A stretch of DNA of 64,000 nucleotides from Piromyces finnis. Its lineage: Eukaryota; Neocallimastigomycota; Neocallimastigomycetes; Neocallimastigales; Neocallimastigaceae. Position 1 is the stretch's first letter. Every line of letters begins with the position of its first letter. Below, piece by piece: positions 12,765 to 24,995 of this stretch. A program made the translations under genes and the position numbers. The stretch lies in contig MCFH01000033.1 of assembly GCA_002104945.1 (NCBI GenBank), positions 248,001 to 312,000 of the forward strand, in the 5' to 3' direction. The notes under the pieces are model-generated. The model was not told where the DNA came from, did not search any database, and saw nothing but the letters and a program-made list of their open reading frames with translations.

Positions 12765-13384
12765 TAAAAGTATTTTAAATACATCAATATAAAATCAAAC
12801 AACAAAGAAAAAGAAAAAAAAAATATATTTTTGGTATTTCGTAATTATATAAAACATAATTAATGATACATCTAAAATATAAATATTGATATCATTAATA
12901 AATATTTTTTTTTGTTATATTATTTAAGATTTTATTGAATATTTTATATTTCTATTATTAAATTATAAAAAAAATATTTATAAAATACAACTATATTAGT
13001 TATTAAAAAAAATACTTCATATTTATATTATAAAAGTTTTGAATGATTATTGTAACTTTATATAGAAAATGTTATAAATCAAAATAATATTTATTTATAT
13101 AAATATACTAAGATAATATAAAATTTATTTTATATTATGAACTAAGACGCTAAACAAATAATAAAATAATAAAGTACTAAAATTAATATTAGCTTTTTTT
13201 TATTATTAATTTGCATATTATTTATTATTATGTATTATTTTGTGTTAACACTTTATTTGTTAAAAATATTTACTTAAAAAAAATGTAATTACAATTATTT
13301 TTTTCCTTGTTTTAATTTATATATATTGTATTATTTATATGTGGGAATATATTAGGTGTTAATATGATATATATGTTAATTTGT
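12765..13384. other. Convergent 3' intergenic region
   Basis: 620 bp between the stop codons of two converging genes. A/T-rich; nothing coding seen. It should contain two 3' UTRs and poly(A) sites. Confidence 0.5.
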
Positions 13385-16300
13385 TTATGCAACCTTTTCT
13401 TTCTTTTTAATGAAGAAACGTTTATATATAAAGTAACTAATAAAAAGTAATATTACAATTAAAATAATTGTTCCAAATACTAATAAAAGTTGCATATATG
13501 TTTTCATTGAGGCACCATAAACATATAGAGCAAATTTTGCTTTAAGTGTACAGTAACTTTATTGCATTATTCAAATTATTAATATAATTATTATTTATAA
13601 CGTTATTAAGAGTTTAAAAATACAATTTAAATAAATTTTAAAAATTTAAAATTTTTAAATGGAAACTTTTAAATTTACCTAAATTCAGGATCTACAACTG
13701 TTGCAGTAAACATTAAATACATATTATTTTGACCTCTCCAATTAATACCATTATTATTATTTAGTGATATAATTTGATATTCATCATTTTTATTAAATTC
13801 GCTTTTATCCTTTTCACAAGACACATAATTCTATAATATAGAATATTCACTATTTTAGTATTATAATTGTTAATCATTTTTTATAATATTTATAAAAATT
13901 ACTTGTGGTGTCCAAACATTAGTGATATCTTTTAATGGGTATTTTAAAATCATTTCCGACCATGTTTGTGCTTTAGATGTGCAGTTTGTCTATATATATT
14001 TATATATATTAACATTAATTTAAATATTATAGATTTTAAAATGAAATGTTTTCTTTTTTACATACATCTTTTAGTTTTTTAGAATATGAGTATGCAATAC
14101 TTCCTTTATCTTCAATTAAAATATACTCAGTATCTACTTCTTTTATAAAAGTGTCACCGTCATACAATGAAAAAGTTGGAATAAATTCACTTGAGTAATA
14201 TACTGGAATTGGAGGTCCATAAATACTGCAATCAAAAAATTCATGCTATTATTAAATGGAATAATTTTCAATTTATTAATTACTTCATTATAATAAATTC
14301 TCAAAATATTATTTTTATCATAAGTTTCTTTACTATCGAATACTTACTTTATCTTTTTTACCAATTTCATTTTTTTGCCAATCTTTCCAATATTTCTTGA
14401 AATATTTAAAGCTAGAAGGATATTCAGTATTATCACAATTCAAACCTATATGATTTTCTGGAACATTAAAACGAATATGTCTGTTTGGTGGACATTTCAA
14501 ATAAATCGTACTACTCTATTTTTTTATTTAAAATAAAATAGTATTAATATATTAGAATCACAATATTTTTTTTAAAAAAAAGGGAGAGAGAAGTAAAAAA
14601 AAGTATAATTACCTTTGGAGCTATTTCACATTCAATTTGATTATTATGAGGTGCTACAACAACATTTGATATTCCATTTTTAGTTTTGTATTTATTTGTT
14701 ATTTGGACATTTCTATTTAATGTTTTTATTGAATTGCTTGAGTACTTATCAACATTTTTAATTTCTTCATCAGTATAAGTAATATTTAACAAATCAATAT
14801 TGGAATAGGTAAACTTTTTTATTTATTAATAAAATATTTTTAATTTATTGGGTTAATTATATATAGAAGATAATTACTGATATGCCATTTAAATATCCTG
14901 ATTTTACTGTCACAGATGAATTAAAACTAAGTGATTCACCTAAATGATTAATTAATAATCAATTTATTATATTTGTTATAATAGCTTATTTAAAATATTA
15001 TATTGGAATAAATTAAAATACCAATATCAATAAAATATTCTGATTTTATGTCACTACTAAATTCATAAATTGGACATTCGCTTATAATGTTATCTTTTGC
15101 TTCTTTGTTAGAATTTTCATATCTATAATATGAAAATTAAGATATTAGTTTTGATAATATTTTTATATTTTTGCAATTTTTGGATTTCTAATGGGAAAAT
15201 GTAAATACCTTTTTATCGAAAGTTCATTATGAATAGGTATCCTTCTTTTTATTAAATATGGATCATCCTTAGATGATGTAATAACAAATAAATTACCAAA
15301 TTCATCAAATTTTATTGTTGATGATGTATCTTGTATTTTAATTGATCATATATCATATATATAATATTAATATAATTTAATAAACAAGATAATCATTGTA
15401 ATATTTGCTTGATAATATTAGTTACCATCTTCTGAGATTCCTGATGTAATTTCATATAATTCTGGTATAACTGAACTTCCATAAAATATTCTAATTTATG
15501 TTGATAGCAATTATAAAATATATAATTAATGTATGCTAAATAAACAGAAATTTAAATACCTATATTTTTTCTTTCTTTCTCTCTTTTTTTTTTCTTTTTT
15601 TTTATCAATTAAATATTTATTATTTTTTGAATGGGTAGTAATAAAATTATTGATTTAATTACCTATTAGCCGAAGTTTGAACTGCAATATTTCCAAATTT
15701 TGAAGTGATTAAATTTTTTATCTTTTCATTTTTAATTGAAGATGCTAATTCATCATCAATATTAATTAATGACATTTCATATACATATTCACCTGAATTT
15801 GGACTTTAAATATCACATTAATAAATCTTTTTTTTTTTTAAAAAATATTTTATAATCAAGATTTTTTTTTTTTTAGTTATTACCTGTAAAAAAGATTCAT
15901 TTTTCCATAGATAAATAATTCATTTGTTCCGAGATCAGATATAACTAATTTTTCAAGTGAATTGATATAATACATCTATATTATTACATTATATATATAT
16001 TTAAATATTTAGATTAATTTAACTTTTCTCTTATCATTATTTAAAATGCTAATTAAAATAGTATTTACATTCCCATCCTTTTGAGATAATCCTTTCTCGA
16101 AATTAAAACCTTCTCTTATTTTATCTTTTTCAGGATCATAAATAAGAATAATGTTGGCATCATTATTATTTTTTATTAAAAGAATGAATGATGTATTCAA
16201 CGGGTGAATTACAATATCAATAATAGAACCATAATGCTTTACATATGTTAGATTTAATGATTCAAATTTATCTGTTGTAAAATAGAAGCGATCATCTTTA

Positions 16301-17720
16301 TATAAGAATGCAACAAAATAATTATTATAATTATCAATCTTGTTATTCTCTCTTGTGATTTTTATATAATTAATATCGGGGGTGCAGAATGAGGTTGTTT
16401 TCAAATTAGTGATTTTTTGATCAACAGGAAATATGTTAATAAGTTCTAAGGTTGACATATTGTTATATTTATATAATTTATTTGAAGATGTCAATATTAA
16501 TATATTTTCTGTATCAACGAGTATAATATCAATAATTGTATCATTATCGTCTATTTGTTTAATAAATTTTGTTTTTATCGTTTTAAAATTATCATTAGAA
16601 TATACAAAGCTCCTTACGCCATAATCTTTATCAGACTTTGCAATAAAAAAATTCTTATAACAAGGATTTTGATAAATACTCAATGTACTATTTGATATAG
16701 TTTTATCATTTCCTAAATCTTCATTTTGATTTTTCAGAAATTTGTTAACAACTGATAATGATAAGTTTGTCTTTTCAATGGTACAATTAAATAAATGAAT
16801 GTTATTATTTTCAATTTCAAATGTTATTAAACCAGCACGATGTGCTAATAACCTTACAGTCCAATACCTTATTTTAAGTAAAAATATTTTAATTTATACT
16901 ATATTAATATAATAGTAATAAAATATAAAAATAAAAAATTATAGAGTTTTTATAGATATATATATATAAATTTAAACTAAATATCATAATTCTATTATTT
17001 TATAAATTACCCATCACTTTTTGAAAATGAAACATCAATAATATCAAAAAAATCTTCCTCATCATGGAATTTTATATTTGGGGATAATCCATTCATATAA
17101 AGACCAACAGTTATATCTTTTTCAAACTTTATACATATTGTATTGTTAATAATAAATCAATTTTAATCTTTATTATATAAATTTATATTCATTAATATAT
17201 ATTTTTAAGAATAATATAAATACATTAGATGGCACAATATTATCGATTTCTTCAACTTGTCCAGATACTACCCATAGTTTTGCTATAAATTCTTCTCCTG
17301 GGGTTATTAAATTTTTTTGTGTTATTATACCTTCTGAATATAATGTTATAAAATTCCATCTATAACAATGATTTCTTTTTTCAATATTCACATTAAAATT
17401 ACTTGTTGTATTACTATTATTTATAATAAATTTGTGAATTCCAGTATTGCTACATTGAATAGACCATAAATTATTATTTTTTTTGTTTATTGCACAGGAA
17501 TTATTATCATTATCATCATTTTTAATATTAATTAAGTCCTTTGAATAAAAATCAAACTAAAGATAAAGAAAAAAGAAATAAAATTAAATATTTTATTTTT
17601 TGTTGTATAAAAAATATTACTATTATTATTAATGCATTTTTTATTTCACACCTTTTCATTAGTATAAAACCTATTTTCATAATTTAATGATTTATAATAA
17701 TATCGTATATTTTTCATCAT
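13385..17720 (-). CDS. CatSper channel auxiliary subunit (beta/delta/epsilon family)
   Basis: Sixteen exons: 17720-17652, 17556-17224, 17126-17011, 16867-16024, 15975-15884, 15803-15663, 15490-15426, 15329-15209, 15122-15022, 14939-14878, 14813-14613, 14515-14348, 14245-14066, 13989-13903, 13830-13679 and 13556-13385. They total 2904 nt, 967 aa, all phases closing. The architecture is a large beta-rich ectodomain, one membrane segment (about 932-955) and a short basic tail ending KKKEKVA, as in single-pass CatSper accessory subunits. Family marks lie in the membrane-proximal part: LKCPPNRHIRF; C-x2-YGPP (777-782) followed by SLYDGDTFIKEVD; AQTWSEM; VWTPQNYVSC; and DPEFSYCTLKAKFALYVYGAS. This order of blocks is what I know from CATSPERB/D/E proteins. 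Which paralogue is not resolvable by eye. No signal peptide follows the chosen ATG, and an in-frame stop lies just upstream, so a 5' exon may be missing. Presumed site: plasma membrane of the zoospore flagellum. Confidence 0.82.
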
Positions 17721-19117
17721 TTTCGTTAATTATATGAAGCAATAATCTGTAACTAAAATTTTTAATATTTATATTATTAATATTTAATTAAATTTTTAAT
17801 TAAAAAAAAGAGAAAAAAAAAAAAGTAATTAAAATTTATTAATTTAATTTTATTTTATTATTATTAAAAAAAATATAATTGAATTTTTTATAGATAGTTG
17901 AATGTAAGTTAGATTAAATTATAAATAATAAGTAAATATTTCAAAATTATGTTTTTATTTTAGTCATATCTCTTTTTAGGTATTAATCGTATTACTATAA
18001 AACTTCCTCGCAATGGTTTTCCCAAAACATTTGTTAATCCCATTTAAATAGTTCATAAATCCCCTTATTTTCCTTTTTTTTTTCTAAATTTGTTATAAAT
18101 GAATTGTCTTTTTTTTTTTATTAATTTAATATGTAATTCAAATACGGTTAATACATTTTTATTGTATATTTAATGTAATTGTTGTTGAATATAAATTATA
18201 GAAAAAGTTAGATAAATCTAATGTTATATATTATTTATGTAATACTTTATAAAGTAGACAAATTGAATATTGTATAAAAAAAATAAAAGAATATTTTATA
18301 ATATGATAAAAAATATCACCATATTAATATATATTTAATATATTATATAATTCTTTAGTATTTTTAAATATTTTTACTTTTATTCTATACAAAAAAAAAG
18401 ATATAATTAAAACGAATATAATTACATTTTAACTTTAGGGTTAGATTATTATTCATTTTGATTTGTGACACTTTAATTATATTTATTTTGGTATATATTT
18501 AATTAATTATAAATTTTAAATAATAAGTAGTTTAACATTTTGTGTAACCATTTATAATAAATTTATAATTAAAAGTATATTTTGATTTGAAGACATTTAT
18601 TCTTTTCTATAATTATAGCTTTTATTATTACTATATAGATTTATTTTATTTGCCTAATAAATATCTATTAATTATAAATATTGACCAAAATAAATGTTTA
18701 GTTATATTAAATTCTTATAATAAAAAGTTCTATTTGAAACAATATAATAAATTCTATATTAATTTAAATATAGCTTAATATTTTTATAATATTAAAAAAA
18801 TTAATATTGTAATTACTATATAATATAAATGCTATTATTTTCTTTTTTTTTTTTTTTTATTATAGAATTTTTTATTATAAGTAAAACTTTTTCATAAAGC
18901 AATATTAAATAATTTTGTATATAATTAGAGGTTAAGTGATTTTTTATAAACAGGTTATAAAAAAGAAAAAGTATATTTAAATAACCTATTTAAATAATAT
19001 TATTTGCTTTTGGTATTTGAGCCTATATAACGTATCAAAGTGGATAATATCTATTTATTTAAATTATTACCAAATTATCAATAATTTTAATTTGTTATAG
19101 TTTAGAATTTAATATAA
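17721..19117. other. Intergenic region upstream of CatSper subunit and M35 gene
   Basis: 1.4 kb between divergent genes. It holds a possible missing 5' exon of the CatSper subunit just upstream of 17720 and a short G/C-enriched island at 17960-18043 that looks protein-like on both strands. A 63-codon frame at 18587-18778 is of purely A/T-driven composition and was not accepted. Confidence 0.45.
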
Positions 19118-19297
19118 ATGAAGCAAAACATTATTTTAATTTTCATGGTCGTTTCATTGAGCAATATAATAAATGCAGGCGTTATTAGAGATGCTCGTAT
19201 TTGTTATGATAAAGAAGGAAAAGAAATCCTTTGTAAAAAATTAATATCATCAAAGAAAGATTTTGGAATTAAGGGTTACTCCAAGAGACAATGGAAT

Positions 19298-19330
<33 letters not shown>

Positions 19331-20710
19331 CAAGGAAATTGGTGGAATTTTAACAATTTTAATGCTAAAAATGTTAATAATGATGTAAAGGAAAATAATC
19401 CTTTTTTTAATTTTGATAACAATAACTGGTGGAATAACTGGATGAATAAAAGTGGTGAAAATGAATGGTGGAAATTTGGTAATTGGTGGAATAATTTTAA
19501 CAATAAAGCAATCTCTAGTAGTAAGACAACTAAAAAAACAAATAAAACATCATATAAATTACATTCAACTACTAAAACCATTCCAATTACAACCAAGTCT
19601 ATACCAACTACAACTAATTTACCAACTACTTCAATTAGTAATATTGAAGCCAATCCATCAAGTGTTACAACCAAATCTGTACCAACTACATCAATTATTA
19701 GTACTAGTACTAAAAGTATTCCTTCAGAAATTTATACAAAAACAACCTATTTACCAACTACAACCACTACAACCACTACAACTACTACAACTACAACTAC
19801 AACCACAACCACAACCACTACATCTTCTACTACAACTACTGCTACAACAAATTCAACTAAATCAAATGTTAATACTACCAAATCTAAGTCAACATATTTA
19901 CCAACTACAACTGTTTTAACTACAACTACAACTACTTCAACTACAACAAATACTCCAACTTCTTTTTCTCTTCCAATTAAGAAATTTGCTATATCCAAAA
20001 TTAATAATTGTAGTTTAGAACAAGCTGAAGTGTTAAATAGTCTTATTGAAGATATCAAAACTTACCGTGCTTCAGCTGTTTATCTTCTTGAAAATCAGAA
20101 TGAAGATGAAATGTATAAAAAAGTTTTCTTAAAGTACTACAAAGATATTAACAATTATTCAAAGGTTAAAGAAACATTTAACAACATTAACAATATGTCT
20201 TCTGCCGAAGCTTATTGCGAAACTAATGCTGATGAAGCTTGTGCTGATGGTGCTATGGCTTGGACTTATTTAAATAGTAATGAATTCCATGTTTGCCCTG
20301 ACTTCTTTAAAGATGCAATGTTTGGTACTATTTCAAAACGTACTAGTGAAGCCGCTTCCATTGTTCTTCACGAGTTAACTCACTGCTATGGTACCGAAGA
20401 TTTTGCTTATGGTGAAAAAGACATTAGTAATTTAAATTCCTCAGAAGCTTTAAATAATGCTGATACTTTTCGTCTTTTTGCTATGAGTAGTATATACTAT
20501 CTTAATGAAAAATATAATGGTTTATCAAAGAGAGATGATGATGATTTCTTAAATGAAAATATTGATTTCCGTAGTGAACCATTCAAGGATAAAGTTATTA
20601 TTCGTCCAAATTTAAATAAAAGAAGTGATGATTTTTTAAGTGAAAGCATTGATTTTCGTAACGAGCCATTTAAGGATGTTGTTCGTGTTCGTCCAAATCC
20701 AAACCAATAA
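19118..20710 (+). CDS. Secreted M35 (aspzincin) metallopeptidase with Asn/Trp- and Thr-rich spacer
   Basis: Intronless, 530 aa. A signal peptide (residues 1-20, ending NAG) precedes a short Cys pair (CYDKEGKEILC) and a dibasic SKRQW site suited to Kex2-like processing. Residues about 58-135 are an Asn run with a repeated WW/NNWW motif. About 135-285 is Ser/Thr-rich with poly-Thr, likely O-glycosylated. The catalytic domain (about 295-480) has the zinc motif HELTH (418-422), the GTED block with Asp428 as the third ligand of family M35 peptidyl-Lys metalloendopeptidases, FAYG and NNADTFRLFAMS. The C-terminal tail is duplicated: two units of form KR-x-DDFLxExIDFRxEPFKD. The nearest relative is the next gene downstream, same strand. 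Probable role: extracellular protein digestion. The third ligand and active-site Glu419 are present, so it should be active. Confidence 0.85.
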
Positions 20711-23700
20711 TAATATTTTTTATATATAAAATTATCATTTATTTTAAGAGTTACTATCGTCAATTCTTTAAAATTTTATAATTTAAATAAATTTCATACA
20801 AATAATGTTAAAAATAATCACTTATAATGATTATAATATGTAAATAGTTAATGTATTTATTAATTTAAGACAAAAACCATATAATAAAATAACATATAAA
20901 AACAATATTTTCTGTGTGTATATTTTAGTAAGTTTTTTATATTTTTATTTAATATTAATATTATATTTTTATTATGATAAATTAAATAATAGTTATATAC
21001 CACAAAAAATATGTATATATAGCTAAAAATATCAAAAATAAGTTAAAAATTCTAGAACTTGTTCAATCTAATAGATATAAAAAATAGACTATGGAATTAT
21101 TCAATAGATGAATTAATATTTATCCTAGATTTTCTGATTAAAAATATCAAAAATAAATTTATTTTTAATATATTATTAATAAATATTTATACTTTACATA
21201 TATAAGTTAATAAAAATATAGAAATAAAATTGAACAAAATAGAACTATTCAATGTATGCACTACTCAATCTAAAGTTGTTATTATTATTCGTATTATTGT
21301 TATTAACATTGTTGATATGATTGACTAGTAGTAGAATATATTCTAAAAAATTTATAATTTGGAAAATATTTTGTGGAAAAATCAAGGACAAGGATAATAT
21401 ATCACTTTTAAAGATAGATAGTATTAACTGAATGACTTTAGTATTTAACTTATATCCATCTTATATTATTAAAACCTAGTAAAAATTATACAAATATTTT
21501 AAATAGTTTATGATATAATTCCAGAGAGATTTTTTATGATTCTTTAAATGCTTTATTTTTTGAAAAGAGGAGTAAATTCATAATTAAATAATTACTTAAT
21601 CTTTATCTTCATTACAATAGATATTAATAAATACTTCATAAAGCTATTTTTATTTGTTAAATAAAAGTAAAATGAGTACTATATAGTAATACTTTATAAT
21701 AACTAAAAAAGAGAAATAATATATTTTCATAAACCGGATTATTACTATTATTATTAATAATTAATAATAACAATAATTAGGAAGAAAAATGAATGGAAAA
21801 TTGTTACGCATTATAATTTAAAATTGTTTTTTCAATAATTAATACTTGATTAATTAAAAAAAAAGTTTAAATGAAAGTATTATAATTTTTATATTAAAAT
21901 TATCATAAGTATGTTAAAAAATAAAAGCATTTTAATTTTAAAAAATATTAAAAAATGAAAATGTCGAGATAGAAACATTATTTTTCATATTAAAAATGAA
22001 AAAAGAAAGTGTTAATCCTATTCTATTTTTCCAATAGTTCTAGTCCTACTGTTTTTTTTTTTTTATTATTTAATACTATTATAACTTATTTAATATTATT
22101 ATTCAAAAAAAGTAATTAATGAAAGAAGTTCCGATCTTCGTTAATTCATATTTTAACGGTTATCATTATTATTCTTAATTAAAAGTTATAATTTTTTGTC
22201 ATATAAGGATCTTAATATTTTCATTTAAAATTATAAATTTTTTAGGGTAAAAAAAAAAAAATTATACAATGATTTATGCAAATAGAGTTATAAAATAATT
22301 TTTAAAATATACATATGCATATATACATAAATATACTTAAAGTATCCTTTTTTACAGGATTTCTTATAATTTTATAATTTTATTATGCTTTCTGTGTCCT
22401 GTGTTGTATGATATTATATTTTAAAGATTGATGCAAAGATGTTAAAAATTTCTATTCATATATTCACGTGTGTGCACATGCCATTAATTCAATACAGATT
22501 AAAAATCTAAAGGAGTTTAATATATATGATAAATTAAAAATGTCTAATTAATTTATTTGTATTATGTATAACGGCAGGTTTCATATGAAAAAAAAATAAT
22601 AATTTAAAAAAAGGAAATTACATATAAATAGAAAAAAGGAATTTATTAAAAATTTTTATATTAATGATTAAAATTTTATTTACTTTATTCTTTTTTCCAT
22701 AGTAATTATTGTTATATTTTAAAAAATATATTTTCTTTAAATTAAGAAATATATTAAAGGCCATAGTTTACATGAATATCCTTTTCTAAATAAAATAATA
22801 AACTTTGCATTCTCTGAAATAGCTATAGTAAAATATATTTAAAAACAATTTATTATATATACCTTTTTATATAAATGAGAATGTATATTTCTATTTTATT
22901 ATTAAATGGAATACAAAATATCATGAAAAAACATCAATCTTTAATAATTAAATCTCTTATTATTTTAATATTTAAATATTAAATAGCGGCAATTTTAATA
23001 AGTTTATATATCGTTTATGTTACACAAACATGAATTACGGAAAATTTTCTTTAATACTTTAATAAATATTATATAATAAAAATAATGTTTATTGCCTTTT
23101 TAATGTAAAAGTAATTAGTTATTCCATATTAATGTAATTTCCATATATTACTCATAAAAATAAATAATAATATTAATAATTAATAATATAAAAAATTATA
23201 TATTAAAATATATATATATTATATACATTATATTAATATATATTTATTCTTATATTTTATTTTAATTAATTTTTTAGTGATTATTTTTCTATTAAATTAA
23301 TAACAAACCAATAATATTTTAATTGAATGAATACAAAATAATTTATTATATGATTATATAATTATAATTTATATTGAAATATTCTTTTAATATTCGAGAA
23401 ATATTAAAAATATATTTATTAATATATATATTTTATTGTTACTTATTCGACATGCCGTAATAATATATAAATAAAAAAAAAAAACCTCTCTAAATTTTTT
23501 TAAAAAGCTTTTTAATCTATAATTTTTAAATATATTGTAAATAAACTTAAAAAAAAAATATTGTAGAATATTATTTATAAATCAATTGACATTGTATAAT
23601 TAATAAAAGAATTTTCAAATATACAGCATTTAAATCAAATTTGAAATTTCTTTTAATACTTTTAATATTATATTATTTATAATCAAAAAATTATTCTTTT

Positions 23701-23736
23701 TTTTTAAATTATTTATTATTTTTTTTTTTTTTAAAA
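20711..23736. other. 3-kb intergenic region between M35 paralogues
   Basis: A/T-rich sequence with no recognisable exon on either strand. A CACGTG hexamer occurs at 22465-22470. No trace of a transposon or of a third M35 copy was seen. Confidence 0.5.
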
Positions 23737-24995
23737 ATGAAGTTCCAAAATTTATTTTCTGTCTATATTATCACATTTATCTTTTCCATTTATCCAATAG
23801 TTTCAGAACCAATTGTAAGCATATAACTTAATTTTTTTAAATAAAAAAGTAAATTATTAGATTATTAATTTATTTATATAAAATATTTAAAATAAAGTGT
23901 AAAGATAGTGAAGACAATGTCATTCCATGTCGAAAAGTAGTAGATAAACTTGAAGATTTGGCATTAGCTTCTTCTAAGACTAAAAAGAAAAGAGATTATT
24001 ATTCAGATTGGTTAAGTAATTGGTTTTGGAATCCATGGAATTGGTGGTACACTCCTATTTCTGGTGTTTCAGTAACAACTGTTCCAAAAGAAACTACAAA
24101 TAATGTTGGAAATAAAACTACTAAAACTATTCAAAGTAATAATAGACAAACTTCAAAGACCCTTCCAAAAACCGTTCCAAAAACTGTTCCAAAGACTGTT
24201 GCAAACTCAACAAAGAAGATTACAACTCAAAAAAGAATTACTACTACCCAAGCAAGAACTATAACTGCTCCAAAACCAACACCAATTCCAGTCTCAAATG
24301 GTAATGGAAATAATAATAACAATAATAACAATAATAACAATCTTGGTTTAGATAAGAAACCATTTACTATGACTAATTTCATAAACTGTTCAGCTGATCA
24401 ACAACAAAAAATCCAAAAAACAATTGATGATATTATTACCTATAGAGCCGCTGGTTTACGTGTTGCTCAGGATACATCAGATGAACAAAATAGACAAATC
24501 TTTTTAAAATTCTTTAAGAATGAAAACACTAGATCTCAAGTTGTTAAAGTTTTAACAAATGTAAATAACATGTCTACTGCTAAGGCCTATTGTGAAACTA
24601 ATAGTGATTCAGCATGTAGACAACAAGCTATTGCATGGACATATCTTAATAGTCGTGAATTCCATGTATGCCCAGCTTTCTTTACTCAAATTTTCCATGG
24701 TACCATTGATAAGCATACAAGTGAAGCTGCTTCTGTTATTCTTCATGAATTAACTCACTGTTATGGTACTGATGATTATGCTTATGGTGATGCTGGATGT
24801 AATAGATTAGATGCTGGCAGAGCTTCAAATAATGCTGATTCATTCCGTCTTTTCTGTATGAATTCTATTTATCACCTTAATGATAAGAAATCTGGTATTA
24901 TGAGATTTATTAATGATACTAATATTGATTTCCGTACTGAGCCATTCCAAGATAAAGTTATTATTCGTGCAGTTGATAGAAGAAATTCATATTAA
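23737..24995 (+). CDS. Secreted M35 (aspzincin) metallopeptidase, second copy
   Basis: Two exons, 23737-23814 and 23898-24995, phase 0, encode 391 aa. Exon 1 is almost exactly the signal peptide (MKFQNLFSVYIITFIFS...). Exon 2 opens at the Cys of CKDSEDNVIPC, which aligns with the Cys pair of the upstream paralogue. KKKRDYY is a likely Kex2-type site. Next come a Trp cluster (WFWNPWNWWYTP), a Thr/Lys/Pro-rich spacer with KTVPKTVPKTV repeats and an Asn run. The catalytic domain shows HELTH (309-313), the GTDD block with Asp319 as third zinc ligand, YAYG and NNADSFRLFCMNS. The single C-terminal tail (NIDFRTEPFQDKVIIR) occurs twice in the upstream copy. Tandem same-strand placement and shared architecture indicate gene duplication. 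Likely secreted and active. Confidence 0.87.

Noticed and set aside
14237..14347. Extra minus-strand coding stretch (FDSKETYDKNNILRIYYNE) inside intron 12 of the CatSper subunit
   Set aside because: Including it would need a phase that neither neighbour supplies; the acceptor at 14246-14247 gives an open frame with the conserved C-x2-YGPP block.
14191..14400. Plus-strand frame within the CatSper subunit gene
   Set aside because: It spans an intron and two exons antisense; the minus-strand exons carry conserved motifs.
18587..18778. 63-codon plus-strand frame upstream of the first M35 gene
   Set aside because: Composition (Tyr, Asn, Ile, Leu, Phe, Lys) is what random A/T-rich DNA gives; no homology-like motif or start context.
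19330..20058. Minus-strand frames rich in Val/Leu over the first M35 gene
   Set aside because: They are the reverse complement of Thr codons (ACA/ACT) in the linker; poly-Val is an artefact of the repeat.
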